A stretch of DNA of 64,000 nt, from assembly GCF_005116505.1 (NCBI RefSeq), contig NZ_SWBR01000001.1:1-64000 (forward strand), read 5' to 3'. This DNA comes from Pedobacter polaris. GTDB lineage: Bacteria; Bacteroidota; Bacteroidia; Sphingobacteriales; Sphingobacteriaceae. The notes below the pieces were generated by a model. The model made no database searches. It saw nothing but the letters and a program-made list of their open reading frames with translations, and was not told the DNA's origin. The position numbers and the translations under genes are program-made. Within the stretch, counting starts at the first letter, position 1, and the number at the start of each line of letters is the position of its first letter. Positions 54,249 to 63,047 of this stretch are shown here, piece after piece.

Positions 54249-55259
54249 TTATTGTAATAATTGAGTTTTATACTCTGGTAAAATTGATTTAAATTCTGTT
54301 ACTGTATCTGCTAAATTCTTATCTGATGCACCACCTGCAGCATTTCTATGTCCACCCCCATTAAAATACTTCTTACATATCTCATTAGCAGGGAAATCGC
54401 CTGTGGAGCGCAAAGATAATTTAACTTTATCAGTTCTTTCTATAATAAAGGCAGCTAATTTTATTCCGTTAATAGATAAAGCATAATTTACAATACCTTC
54501 TGTATCTCCTGTTGCAATATCATATTGTTTTAACTCATCAGCAGTAACCGTAATTATTGCAGTATTAAAATCTCTTAAAATATCAAGTTTGTTTGATAAG
54601 CAATGACCAAGAAAACGTAGGCGATTTTCTGATGCATTATCGTACACTAATTGGTGTATTCTCCAATGCTCTGCCCCTAAATCTATTAAATCTGCTGCAA
54701 TGCGATATACTGAAGATGTTGCGGAAGGAAACCGGAATGAGCCTGAGTCAGTCATAATTCCAGTATATAAACAAGAGGCTACATCTTTGTTGATCAGCGC
54801 TTCTTCATTAAGTTCATTTTTGATAAAATCGTACACCAATTGAGCTGCAGCACATGCATTAATGTTCCAATGGCGATAATCATCAAAATCTTCAGGTTCC
54901 AAATGATGATCGATCATTAACTTTAAGCCCGATGCATTTCTAATATGCTCTCCTAATTCGTTAATCCTATTTAACGTATTAAAATCACAGCAAAAAATTA
55001 AATTAGCTTCATTAACTAGTGCTATAGATTTCTCTTGTGCTTCTGTATAAATAACAACCTCGCTATTGTTAGGTAGCCAATGTAAAAAATCTGGATAATC
55101 TGTTGGTGTTATTACTGTAACATGATGCCCTTTTTGAATTAAAAACGCATATAAACCTAAAGATGAGCCCATCGCATCACCATCTGGTTTATGATGTGTA
55201 GTAATTACAATCTTTTGTGGCGTTGCCAGTAATGTTTTTAATTCTGAAATTGATATCAT
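54249..55259 (-). CDS. DHH/DHHA1 phosphoesterase, NrnA-like
   Basis: I chose the ATG at 55259 (a TTG lies 15 bases upstream). The 336-residue protein has HHKPDGDAMGSSLGLYAFL, FCCDFNTLNRINELG, MIDHHLEPEDFDDYR and the C-terminal FNGGGHRNAAGG. This is the NrnA family, which degrades nanoRNAs, pAp or cyclic dinucleotide products. Which substrate it prefers cannot be told here. It is divergent from ndk. Confidence 0.93.
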   Translation of the reverse strand: MISISELKTLLATPQKIVITTHHKPDGDAMGSSLGLYAFLIQKGHHVTVITPTDYPDFLHWLPNNSEVVIYTEAQEKSIALVNEANLIFCCDFNTLNRINELGEHIRNASGLKLMIDHHLEPEDFDDYRHWNINACAAAQLVYDFIKNELNEEALINKDVASCLYTGIMTDSGSFRFPSATSSVYRIAADLIDLGAEHWRIHQLVYDNASENRLRFLGHCLSNKLDILRDFNTAIITVTADELKQYDIATGDTEGIVNYALSINGIKLAAFIIERTDKVKLSLRSTGDFPANEICKKYFNGGGHRNAAGGASDKNLADTVTEFKSILPEYKTQLLQ

Positions 55260-55341
55260 AATTTTCGCCTGCAAAGCTAATAATTTTAGGTATAATAGAT
55301 AGCTTTTATTGGATTAGCTTTAATATTAAGTTAAAGTATTG

Positions 55342-55349
55342 TATTTTTG
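55342..55349 (+). promoter_or_regulatory. Probable -7 box of ndk
   Basis: TATTTTTG matches TAnnTTTG 24 bases before the ndk ATG. A well-placed TTG element is not obvious. Confidence 0.45.
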
Positions 55350-55373
55350 CAAAAAAAATCAATTAAAACACAA

Positions 55374-55793
55374 ATGAGTACAAATAGAACATTTACCATG
55401 ATTAAGCCAGATGCAGTTGCAAACGGGCATATTGGCGCAATCATAAATGACATTACAAACGCTGGTTTTAAAATCATCGCATTAAAATACACAAAACTAA
55501 CAGAAGAAACAGCTGGAAAGTTTTATGAAGTGCACAATGCACGTCCTTTCTATAATGATTTAGTGAGCTTTATGTCTTCAGGACCTATCGTAGCTGCTAT
55601 TTTAGAAAAAGAAAATGCAATTGAAGATTTTAGAAATTTAATTGGTGCTACTAACCCTGCAGAAGCTGCTGAAGGAACTATCCGTCAGAAATATGCAAAA
55701 TCTATTGATGCTAATGCAGTTCACGGTTCTGATTCTGATGAGAATGCTCAAATTGAAGGCGATTTCTTCTTCAAAGCAGATGAGCGTTTCTAA
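55374..55793 (+). CDS. ndk: Nucleoside diphosphate kinase
   Basis: I chose the ATG at 55374 ([15 protein letters not shown]). The 139-residue protein has the NDK core, with the active His in [12 protein letters not shown] and the segments [20 protein letters not shown] and [18 protein letters not shown]. It transfers phosphate between nucleotides to balance triphosphate pools. A strong terminator follows. Confidence 0.97.
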   Translation: MSTNRTFTMIKPDAVANGHIGAIINDITNAGFKIIALKYTKLTEETAGKFYEVHNARPFYNDLVSFMSSGPIVAAILEKENAIEDFRNLIGATNPAEAAEGTIRQKYAKSIDANAVHGSDSDENAQIEGDFFFKADERF

Positions 55794-55814
55794 GTAAATA
55801 TTCGTAGAGATTAA

Positions 55815-55851
55815 ACGTCACCTTTTTTAATTACAAGGTGACGTTCTTTTT
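55815..55851 (+). terminator. Intrinsic terminator after ndk
   Basis: ACGTCACCTT pairs with AAGGTGACGT, followed by TTCTTTTT. Confidence 0.92.
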
Positions 55852-55973
55852 ACAGGAGTATTTAATTTTGTATATTCCGACCTTAAATCTATGCTCAACC
55901 ATCATGATCTACTAATTATACAATGAATTAAAAAATCATGTTAGATTTATCACCATCAAAACATATCCTATAA

Positions 55974-56747
55974 ATGAAAAAAATATTTGTTTTAGCTATA
56001 ATTTCAATGTTAAGTTATAGTGTAAATGCTCAAAAGATTACTAAAACCAATACAGTAGCTAAAAAACCTACAAGTACTGTAAAAAACGTATCTAAAGTAG
56101 TGCCTAACAAAGCGCCTCTATTTAGAACCACGCTTGACTCTGCAAGCTATGCATTAGGGGTTAATGTGGCAAGTAGTTTTAAATCTGGAGGAATGAGTAC
56201 GCTTAACTATGAGTTATTTAACAAAGGACTAAAAGACATTTTTGCTAAAGCTAATCCATTGTTATCTCAAGAGAAATGCCAAGAAGCAGTGAATAACCTT
56301 TTTATGAGTTTTAGCAAACAGAGAGAAAGTGAAGACATGAAAAAATATGCACCAAATGTTAAAGCTGGTGCTGATTTTTTAGCTGCAAATAAAACTAAAG
56401 CAGGTGTTAAAACCACAGCTAGTGGATTGCAATATGAAGTGATTACACAAGGAACAGGTGCTCAACCCAAATCTGCAGCAGACCAAGTAACTGTAAATTA
56501 TAAGGGCACTTTACTTGATGGTTATGAATTTGACAGCTCTTACAAGAGAGGTACACCTGCAACTTTCGGCTTAAATCAAGTTATTGCTGCCTGGACAGAA
56601 GGTTTACAATTAATGCAAGAAGGATCTAAATACCGTTTTTTTGTGCCATATAATTTAGGCTACGGATCAAGAGAAGCTCCAGGTGGCGCAATACCGCCTT
56701 TTAGTACTTTAATTTTCGAAGTAGAACTGATTAAAGTAGGCCAATAA
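55974..56747 (+). CDS. Secreted FKBP-type peptidyl-prolyl isomerase
   Basis: The 257-residue protein has a signal peptide (cleavage after SVNAQ), an N-terminal FkpA-like dimerisation region (SYALGVNVASSFKSGG, KGLKDIFAKANPLLS) and a C-terminal FKBP domain (GLQYEVITQGTGAQPKSADD-like start, VNYKGTLLDGYEFDSS, LGYGSREAPGGAIPP). It is the FkpA/Mip type, a periplasmic folding factor. A hairpin terminator follows within 25 bases. Confidence 0.94.
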   Translation: MKKIFVLAIISMLSYSVNAQKITKTNTVAKKPTSTVKNVSKVVPNKAPLFRTTLDSASYALGVNVASSFKSGGMSTLNYELFNKGLKDIFAKANPLLSQEKCQEAVNNLFMSFSKQRESEDMKKYAPNVKAGADFLAANKTKAGVKTTASGLQYEVITQGTGAQPKSAADQVTVNYKGTLLDGYEFDSSYKRGTPATFGLNQVIAAWTEGLQLMQEGSKYRFFVPYNLGYGSREAPGGAIPPFSTLIFEVELIKVGQ

Positions 56748-56767
56748 TTACATTACAATTCAAATAG

Positions 56768-56798
56768 AAAGTTCATTCAAAAGATGAACTTTTTTTTT
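56768..56798 (+). terminator. Intrinsic terminator after the FkpA-like gene
   Basis: AAAGTTCAT pairs with ATGAACTTT around a seven-base loop, followed by a T run. Confidence 0.9.
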
Positions 56799-56877
56799 GT
56801 GGATTATTTTTTATCAATACCAAATTAAAACTATTCGTGATTTGACGTGTTTAAGTAAAAATTAAACCGAAATTACG

Positions 56878-57051
56878 ATGAGAAGATATATCCCTCTGGC
56901 AGCAATTGCCTTGTTATGTACAACTTTAACCAGTTGCGAATTGGTTGAAGGAATTTTTAAAGCTGGCGTTTGGGTTGGCGTAATTGTAGTTGTTATTATT
57001 TTAGCGCTAATTATTTGGCTAGTATCTAAAGTGTTTGGCGGCAAGGGTTAA
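56878..57051 (+). CDS. Small lipoprotein with one membrane segment
   Basis: This 57-residue frame begins MRRYIPLAAIALLCTTLTSC, a lipoprotein signal with Cys20. A glycine-containing hydrophobic helix follows (FKAGVWVGVIVVVIILALI), then a short basic tail (KVFGGKG). Codons and start context look genuine and a hairpin terminator follows directly. Similar short proteins are common in Bacteroidota and are sometimes mislabelled as phosphatidate cytidylyltransferase, which this is too short to be. The role is unknown. Confidence 0.8.
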   Translation: MRRYIPLAAIALLCTTLTSCELVEGIFKAGVWVGVIVVVIILALIIWLVSKVFGGKG

Positions 57052-57052
57052 A

Positions 57053-57081
57053 TAAAAGCCCTTTAAAAGAGGGCTTTTATA
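57053..57081. terminator. Bidirectional terminator
   Basis: AAAAGCCCT pairs with AGGGCTTTT. The A and T runs on both sides serve the small lipoprotein gene on the plus strand and dciA on the minus strand. Confidence 0.85.
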
Positions 57082-57367
57082 AAAATACAATGTCTGTAAT
57101 TACAGCTGAACCTGCTCGTTCATTCAGTTTTTGAATGATACCCGTTCTAACCATCAATAGTTCATTTTTAATTACAGACGATTCTATTCGAACAAATAAC
57201 TTTCCCTGACTTACATAGATTTGAGTTGTTCTATTAGCTACAGCAGTACCCATTAACTCTGGCCAATGCGCTACAACCCCTGTCTCATCATATTTGCCAC
57301 GCAAACGATACACAGAAAGCATCTTTGTAATGGCATCTTTTAGGGTGATATCGTTGGGCTTACGCAT
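57077..57367 (-). CDS. dciA: DciA-like DUF721 protein
   Basis: The 96-residue protein is a short DUF721 domain (YDETGVVAHWPELMGTAVAN, GKLFVRIESSVIKNELLMVR). DUF721 proteins include DciA, the replicative-helicase loader of most bacteria. It overlaps recF by eight bases, a common arrangement in bacteria. The assignment to DciA is based on the domain and the recF link. Confidence 0.85.
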   Translation of the reverse strand: MRKPNDITLKDAITKMLSVYRLRGKYDETGVVAHWPELMGTAVANRTTQIYVSQGKLFVRIESSVIKNELLMVRTGIIQKLNERAGSAVITDIVFL

Positions 57368-58463
57368 GTTTAATTATTCCATTATCTACTTCAAACAAAG
57401 TTACATCAACTTTTATCTCATTAAAAACAGATAGCACTCTTTCTTTTCCTGTATCAGTAATAAAAATTTGCCCAAAATCGTGATGAGACACCATTTCCAT
57501 TAATTTGCGCACTCGTAAATCATCTAGTTTATCAAAGATATCATCCAATAATAACAGTGGCTTAAAATCTCTGAATTTTTGCAAATAACTATACTGCGCC
57601 AGTTTTAGTGCAATTAAAAATGATTTTTGTTGTCCTTGTGAACCAAATTTTTTCAAAGGCATATCGCCAATGGCAAATAACAATTCATCTTTATGAATAC
57701 CAGTTGTTGTTCTTTCTAAAATTCTATCCTTTTCTATTGATTGGGTTAGCAAGTCTTCAAAAGACTGTTCATTTAATTGTGATTGATAACTTAAAGAAAC
57801 TTGTTCTGCATCATCAGTTATATAACTATAATGTTTATTAAATAAGGGAATAAAATCTAATAAGAACTGTTTACGTTTCTCAAAAATCTTGTTTCCAGAA
57901 AAAATCAGCTGTTCATCTAATATTTGCAACAACGTAACATCAAGCTTTCTGGTAATTGCTACTTGCTTTAATAGTGAATTACGATTTAACAAATGTTTAT
58001 TGTAAACTATAAGTTCATCTAAATAATTAGAGTCGGTTTGAGAAATAACATTATCAACAAACCTACGGCGCTCTTCACTTCCATCCATAATCAGGTTAAC
58101 ATCATAAGGAGAAATCATTACTAACGGAAAAAGTCCGATGTGATTGGCTAATTTATCATATTCCTTTTTATTTCTTTTAAACTGCTTTTTCTGATTTCGT
58201 TTTAATCCACAAGTTATTTTTTCGTTTTTTTCTTTGCGATCAAAATCACCCTGTATTAAAAAAAGATCTTCATTGGTTTTAATTTGCTGACTATCTATTG
58301 GATTAAAATAGCTTTTACAAAGGCACAAATAATGGATTGCATCTAGCAAATTGGTCTTCCCAGCACCATTATTGCCAACAAAAGCATTCACGGTTTTAGC
58401 AAAACGAAGCTCGGCAGATGAGTAGTTTTTAAAGTTAAGGAGAGTAATATTTTTTAACCACAT
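57360..58463 (-). CDS. recF: DNA replication and repair protein RecF
   Basis: The 367-residue protein has the RecF ATPase motifs: Walker A VGNNGAGKTNLLDAIHYLCL, the family segments DGSEERRRFVDNVI and STLL-like arm region, signature QGQQKSFLIALKLAQ and Walker B LLLLDDIFDKLDDLR. It loads RecA at gaps with RecOR. It is translationally coupled to the DUF721 gene. Confidence 0.97.
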   Translation of the reverse strand: MWLKNITLLNFKNYSSAELRFAKTVNAFVGNNGAGKTNLLDAIHYLCLCKSYFNPIDSQQIKTNEDLFLIQGDFDRKEKNEKITCGLKRNQKKQFKRNKKEYDKLANHIGLFPLVMISPYDVNLIMDGSEERRRFVDNVISQTDSNYLDELIVYNKHLLNRNSLLKQVAITRKLDVTLLQILDEQLIFSGNKIFEKRKQFLLDFIPLFNKHYSYITDDAEQVSLSYQSQLNEQSFEDLLTQSIEKDRILERTTTGIHKDELLFAIGDMPLKKFGSQGQQKSFLIALKLAQYSYLQKFRDFKPLLLLDDIFDKLDDLRVRKLMEMVSHHDFGQIFITDTGKERVLSVFNEIKVDVTLFEVDNGIIKHA

Positions 58464-58536
58464 AGTTTATACAACAAAGTTAACCGTTTTTACCAATGCT
58501 AATCGACTAAAGTTTAATTAAATAGTTAAAAAGGGG

Positions 58537-58566
58537 TTGATACTTTGAATGAAAAATGTATTTTTG
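58537..58566 (+). promoter_or_regulatory. Promoter of the TPR gene
   Basis: TTG at 58537-58539, a 19-base spacer and TATTTTTG at 58559-58566 match the Bacteroidota consensus exactly in spacing. A leader of about 115 bases follows. Confidence 0.8.
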
Positions 58567-58588
58567 CAATCTCAATTTTTAAACCGAC

Positions 58589-58633
58589 CGTATTAAAATA
58601 GCAATAATAAAAAAATACAACTATTTTAATACG
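58589..58633 (+). promoter_or_regulatory. Stem-loop in the TPR-gene leader
   Basis: CGTATTAAAATAG at 58589-58601 and CTATTTTAATACG at 58621-58633 form a perfect 13-base inverted repeat around a 19-base A-rich loop. It lies inside the predicted 5' leader, 52 bases before the start codon. No U run follows, so it is not an ordinary terminator. Confidence 0.6.
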
Positions 58634-58685
58634 TAGAGCTCAATCTATCAATTGAAGAGTATTTAAAAACAAATAGATTAAATAA

Positions 58686-59354
58686 ATGTCTACAACAGAT
58701 AAAACAATAACGCAACCAGTTAGAAAAGGTGGTTTTTTAGAAGAGAATGGTAAGAGCTTGTTATTTATAGGCGTAGCTATACTTGCATTAGCAGCTATAG
58801 CAGTTTATTATTTCTACTCATACCTACCAAGCCGCAGTAATGATGCTGCTGCAGCAATGTATAAAGCAGAGCAATTTGTAGGCGTAGATTCTTTAGCTAA
58901 TAAAGCTATTAACGGTGAAGGTGGCTATCCTGGTCTTGAAAAAATTGCTGAAGAATATGAAAATACAAAATCTGCTAATTTAGCTAACTTGTATTTAGGT
59001 GGTATTTATTTACGCAAAGGCGAATACAAAAAAGCTACAGAAGCTTTAGGTAAATATACAGCTACAGGAAGCCCAGTTGCTGATCCGTTAGCTTTAGGTT
59101 TGTTAGGCGATGCTTATAGCGAACTAAAAGATTACAAGCAAGCTGCTACTTATTACAAAAAAGCAGCAGATAAAGCTAGTAACAAATTTACTTCTCCAAT
59201 GTTCCTTAAAAAATTAGGTTTAGTTAACGAAAACTTAAAAGACTTTAAAGCTGCAGAAGAAGCTTATACTACATTAAAAACTCAATATCCTGATAGCCAA
59301 GAAGCTGCAATGATTGATGAATATATCGCTAGAGTGCAAGCTCAAGTTAAATAA
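58686..59354 (+). CDS. Membrane-anchored TPR protein
   Basis: The 222-residue protein has an N-terminal cytoplasmic stretch, one membrane helix (LLFIGVAILALAAIAVYYFY, residues 25-44) and tetratricopeptide repeats (NLYLGGIYLRKGEYKKATEA, LLGDAYSELKDYKQAATYYK, KLGLVNENLKDFKAAEEAYT). It resembles the YfgM/TolA-like or TPR_21 class of periplasmic scaffold proteins. No partner is evident. It has a clear promoter and terminator of its own. Confidence 0.9.
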   Translation: MSTTDKTITQPVRKGGFLEENGKSLLFIGVAILALAAIAVYYFYSYLPSRSNDAAAAMYKAEQFVGVDSLANKAINGEGGYPGLEKIAEEYENTKSANLANLYLGGIYLRKGEYKKATEALGKYTATGSPVADPLALGLLGDAYSELKDYKQAATYYKKAADKASNKFTSPMFLKKLGLVNENLKDFKAAEEAYTTLKTQYPDSQEAAMIDEYIARVQAQVK

Positions 59355-59373
59355 TTTCCTTTTAGTAGGATTT

Positions 59374-59406
59374 GAAAGGCTCTGTTAACGCAGGGTCTTT
59401 TTTTTG
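59374..59406 (+). terminator. Intrinsic terminator after the TPR gene
   Basis: AAAGGCTCTG pairs with CAGGGTCTTT (two G-U pairs), followed by a long T run. Confidence 0.75.
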
Positions 59407-59496
59407 GATTATCATTACCGCCATTGCTAGCAAGAACAGCAGCTCGCAATGACGAAATTACGACAAAAACCTACTCCATTATTTAAACATAAAGTT

Positions 59497-59504
59497 TACT
59501 TTTG
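59497..59504 (+). promoter_or_regulatory. -7 box of ribH, leaderless arrangement
   Basis: TACTTTTG is followed by CATC and then the ribH ATG, the same spacing and bases as at pdxJ. Confidence 0.5.
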
Positions 59505-59508
59505 CATC

Positions 59509-60000
59509 ATGGCTTCACATCTAAAAAACCTATCAGATTTTTCGCACACTACTATACCAAATGGTGCAGATTACAAAATTGCTATTGCAGTTGCAGAGTG
59601 GAATGCAAAAATTACTGGCGCACTTTATCAAGGTGCTTATGATACTTTAATTAAGTATGGCGTTAAAGAAGAAAACATTAGTTCTTTCCCTGTACCTGGA
59701 AGTTTTGAATTGCCTGGTGCAGCAGAGCTAATTTTAAATAAAAAACCTGCTGTTGATGCTGTAATTTGCTTGGGCTGCGTAATTCAGGGAGATACTAAAC
59801 ATTTTGATTTTATATGTGAAGCAGTAGCCAATGGAATTACTAATGTTGGCATTAAATATAGCAAACCTGTTATTTTTGGTGTTTTAACAACCAATGATGA
59901 ACAACAAGCAATTGATAGGGCAGGTGGAAAACATGGCAATAAAGGAGATGAAGCTGCAATTACTGCTTTAAAAATGGTTCATTTTTCTGCAACAATTTAA
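59509..60000 (+). CDS. ribH: 6,7-dimethyl-8-ribityllumazine synthase
   Basis: I chose the ATG at 59509 (MASHLKNLSDF); an upstream in-frame start would run through the promoter. The 163-residue protein has the lumazine synthase segments IAVAEWNAKITGALYQGA, VPGSFELPGAAELI, CLGCVIQGDTKHFDFICEAV, PVIFGVLTTNDEQQAIDRAG and KHGNKGDEAA. It makes the penultimate riboflavin intermediate. No other rib gene is nearby. Confidence 0.97.
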   Translation: MASHLKNLSDFSHTTIPNGADYKIAIAVAEWNAKITGALYQGAYDTLIKYGVKEENISSFPVPGSFELPGAAELILNKKPAVDAVICLGCVIQGDTKHFDFICEAVANGITNVGIKYSKPVIFGVLTTNDEQQAIDRAGGKHGNKGDEAAITALKMVHFSATI

Positions 60001-60059
60001 TAACCCTACTTGTTATTAGTAAAAATTTGTACTTTAGAGCTTTAATCAAAAACAAAACG

Positions 60060-60179
60060 ATGAAAAAAGTAGCTATTCTTTTATTATTTATGTTCTGCGC
60101 TATCGCAGTATTAGAATCGTGCTCTTCTCGCCTTTGCCCTGCTTATAGCTCTTACCCTGAGGGAAAAAGAAGAAGATAA
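60060..60179 (+). CDS. Very small lipoprotein
   Basis: This 39-residue frame reads MKKVAILLLFMFCAIAVLES, then CSSRLCPAYSSYPEGKRRR. It has a hydrophobic signal with a Cys at position 21 and a basic end. I recognise similar short Bacteroidota lipoproteins with the RxCPAY pattern, whose role is unknown. It ends one base before the ytxJ start, so the two are probably co-transcribed. Confidence 0.72.
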   Translation: MKKVAILLLFMFCAIAVLESCSSRLCPAYSSYPEGKRRR

Positions 60180-60180
60180 A

Positions 60181-60513
60181 ATGCAATGGATTAATATCAA
60201 TAACCTTGAACAGGTTGACACTATTAAAAACGCTAGTGGTTATAGTGTTATTTTTAAACACAGCACTCGTTGTTCTATCAGTTTAATGACTAAAAGAAAC
60301 TTCGAATTAGATTGGGAAGTAATTCCAGAAAATACACCATTATATTTTTTAGATTTAATTAGCCATAGAGATATTTCTGCTTATATAGCCGAAACATTTC
60401 AAGTACATCACGAATCTCCGCAAGTATTGTTAATTAAAGACGGTGAATGCATTTTAGATTCTTCGCATAGCGATATATCTGCAGAAGAAATTGCAGAATC
60501 TATTTCTGCTTAA
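60181..60513 (+). CDS. ytxJ: YtxJ-type monothiol bacilliredoxin-like protein
   Basis: The 110-residue protein has a thioredoxin-like fold with one Cys in IFKHSTRCSISLM, then LDLISHRDISAYIAETF and ESPQVLLIKDGECILD. This is the YtxJ family, proposed to remove bacillithiol from proteins. It fits bacteria that make bacillithiol. It directly follows the small lipoprotein gene. Confidence 0.9.
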   Translation: MQWININNLEQVDTIKNASGYSVIFKHSTRCSISLMTKRNFELDWEVIPENTPLYFLDLISHRDISAYIAETFQVHHESPQVLLIKDGECILDSSHSDISAEEIAESISA

Positions 60514-60672
60514 TTATTCATTCCTTTTAGAAATAGCCACCATTACCTGTAGCGGAAAGCTACGAGTATGATTAAGGGGTTTATCGAGTAATAAATACTG
60601 AAATAAACAGCGAAGCTCTTTTGAAGGCATATCAAAAGAGCAAATAAAATTAGCATAAGGCTTTTTAGAGGC

Positions 60673-62190
60673 CTAACTTTCTACCAAACTATTTAATTTT
60701 AGCACACTAGTAGTATGGCGTCTAGTTTCTTTACATAGTTCATCATTATTGGCTAAATTTTCTCCATAAGTAGGGATCATTGTTCTAATTTTTGTTTGCC
60801 ATTCTGCAGTTTGCAATTTTGTTTTAAAACATCTGTCAAGCAAATCGAGCATAATAGAAACTGCCGTTGAGGCACCTGGAGAAGCACCAAGTAAAGCAGC
60901 TATAGAACCATCAGCAGCACTAACTACCTCTGTTCCGAACTCTAAAATACCACCACCACTAGCTTTCTTTTTAATTACTTGCACCCTTTGACCAGCATAT
61001 TCTAATTCCCAATCCTTAAATTCTGCATTTGGCAGGTATTCTTTTAACGCCTCAAACCTATCTTCTGGAGATTGACGGATTTGTTCAATTAGATATTTTG
61101 TTAAATCAATATTTTTTAGCCCTGCAGAAACCATTGGGCGGATGTTATTGAACTTAATCGATAATGGTAAATCCAAGAATGAACCATTTTTCAAGAATTT
61201 AGTAGAAAAGCCAGCATAAGGACCAAATAGCAATGCTTGTTTACCATTGATAATGCGGGTATCTAAGTGCGGCACAGACATTGGTGGTGCACCAACTGCA
61301 GCTTTACCATATACTTTTGCATGGTGGCGAGAAATTACCTCTTCATTTGTACATTTTAGCCATTGCCCACTAACTGGAAAACCACCAAAACCCTTGCCTT
61401 CTGGAATGTCTGATTTTTCTAGCAAGGGTAAAGAGCCACCACCTGCGCCAATGAATACAAATTTAGCAATGCGTCTATTTTTTTTACCTGTCTCTAGGTT
61501 TTTAACCTTCACTTCCCACTCACCCGTTTCCAATTTGTCTAATTCACGAATTTCATGATGAAAATGCAAGTTTACATTGGATTGCTTACTTAAATAGCTA
61601 AACATTTCTCGGGTAAGTGAACCAAAGTTTACATCAGTACCTAAATCCATTTTGGTAGCTGCAACTTTGTCTTTTTTAGCTCTTCCTTCCATCACTAATG
61701 GAGTCCAGTTTCGAATTGTATCTGGGTCTTCCGTATACTCCATGTCTTCGAAAAGATTGCATTTTGTTAATGAGCTAAATCTTGTCTTTAGAAATTCTAC
61801 ATTTTTTTTGCCCCATACAAAACTTAAATGAGGTATATTTTTGATAAATAGATTTGGATCAGAAAGAATTTCTTTTTCAACTAGGTAGGCCCAAAATTGT
61901 TTCGAAACTTCAAATGATTCTGCAATTTGTACTGCTTTATTAATATCTACAGCGCCATCTTTTTTTTGTGGTGTATAATTTAATTCACAAAAAGCAGAGT
62001 GTCCTGTACCAGCATTATTCCAAGCATCTGAGCTTTCTGCAGCGGCGATATCTAAACGTTCGTAAATTTCAATACTTAAATCTGGTTCAAGCTCCTTTAA
62101 AATCAAACCAAGCGTAGCGCTCATAATGCCCGCACCTATTAAAATCACATCAGCGTCGGTTTCAACAACCGTCTTTTTTTTCCTAGCCAT
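60673..62190 (-). CDS. mqo: Malate:quinone oxidoreductase
   Basis: The 505-residue flavoprotein has the FAD motif VILIGAGIMSATLGLILKEL, WNNAGTGHSAFCELNYTP, FIGAGGGSLPLLEKSDIPEG, KGFGGFPVSGQWLKC and LFGPYAGFSTKFLKNGS. It oxidises malate to oxaloacetate at the inner membrane and reduces menaquinone, serving the citric acid cycle. It is monocistronic. Confidence 0.97.
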   Translation of the reverse strand: MARKKKTVVETDADVILIGAGIMSATLGLILKELEPDLSIEIYERLDIAAAESSDAWNNAGTGHSAFCELNYTPQKKDGAVDINKAVQIAESFEVSKQFWAYLVEKEILSDPNLFIKNIPHLSFVWGKKNVEFLKTRFSSLTKCNLFEDMEYTEDPDTIRNWTPLVMEGRAKKDKVAATKMDLGTDVNFGSLTREMFSYLSKQSNVNLHFHHEIRELDKLETGEWEVKVKNLETGKKNRRIAKFVFIGAGGGSLPLLEKSDIPEGKGFGGFPVSGQWLKCTNEEVISRHHAKVYGKAAVGAPPMSVPHLDTRIINGKQALLFGPYAGFSTKFLKNGSFLDLPLSIKFNNIRPMVSAGLKNIDLTKYLIEQIRQSPEDRFEALKEYLPNAEFKDWELEYAGQRVQVIKKKASGGGILEFGTEVVSAADGSIAALLGASPGASTAVSIMLDLLDRCFKTKLQTAEWQTKIRTMIPTYGENLANNDELCKETRRHTTSVLKLNSLVES

Positions 62191-62507
62191 TTCCCTAAAA
62201 AGTAAACCTATAAATCGTAGTCATTTTCAAAGCATAATTAATGCCCTATAACTTCCTTGAGAAGTGAAAACATCCTAATATTAAACCTTTGCAAATTTAG
62301 TGTTTTTATATAAAATAAGGATTTCTACTCCACTTTTTTAAGCAAAAAAATAGCTTTTATACAAAATTACTCAGCACAATGATAATTTTAAGACACAAAA
62401 TTAGAAAAACTGTTGAATTAATTAGTAAAACAAAGAAAAATAGGCAAGTAAAGAAGTTGATGATTTTATAAAATTATTTCTACAAATCAATTTCCTAAAT
62501 TTAGAGG
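62191..62507. other. Intergenic region between mqo and a GNAT gene
   Basis: The stretch is strongly AT-rich and divergent, so it should hold the promoters of both neighbours. I cannot pick out convincing -33/-7 pairs, repeats or small genes. Confidence 0.5.
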
Positions 62508-62948
62508 ATGAACAGGATGATTTTTCAGCTTTTATCTATAAATAAAACTGATGCAAAACAAATTACAGCACTTTCCATTCAACTAGGTTATGAAAATGAT
62601 GCGGATGAAGTTTATAACCGAACTAGTGAAATTGTTAAAAGCAACACAGATTGCGTATTTGTGGTTAAAATTGAGGGCCAAATTGTTGGCTGGATTCATG
62701 CTTTTATGACACTTAGAATTGAGTCTGGTATATTTTTAGAAATTGCGGGCCTAGTAGTAGATCATGAATATTATAAAATGGGAATTGGTAAAGATTTGAT
62801 CAATGCCGTAAAAGACTGGGCTGATGCAAGAGATATTAAAAAAATAAAAGTGAGGTGTAATGTAATTAGGGCAGAAAGTCATCATTTTTATAAAAAAATA
62901 GGCTTTACTCAAAACAAGCAGCAGTTAGTTTTTGAAATGAACACATAA
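62508..62948 (+). CDS. GNAT-family N-acetyltransferase
   Basis: The 146-residue protein has the GNAT fold: ISKTDAK-like N-terminal strand-helix, CVFVVKIEGQIVGWIHAFMT, then the acetyl-CoA loop LVVDHEYYKMGIGKDLINAV and VRCNVIRAESHHFYKKIGF. The acceptor substrate cannot be assigned. It lies about 100 bases before lipA. Confidence 0.9.
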   Translation: MNRMIFQLLSINKTDAKQITALSIQLGYENDADEVYNRTSEIVKSNTDCVFVVKIEGQIVGWIHAFMTLRIESGIFLEIAGLVVDHEYYKMGIGKDLINAVKDWADARDIKKIKVRCNVIRAESHHFYKKIGFTQNKQQLVFEMNT

Positions 62949-63035
62949 ACTCAGTTTTGTAACACAACTTTGCTTAAATCAAAAACATTACAACGTTCAA
63001 ACATTTCAGCATTACAACATTTCAATCCTATTGCT

Positions 63036-63043
63036 TAACTTTG
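63036..63043 (+). promoter_or_regulatory. -7 box of lipA, leaderless arrangement
   Basis: TAACTTTG ends four bases (TAAC) before the lipA ATG, as in pdxJ and ribH. Confidence 0.45.
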
Positions 63044-63047
63044 TAAC

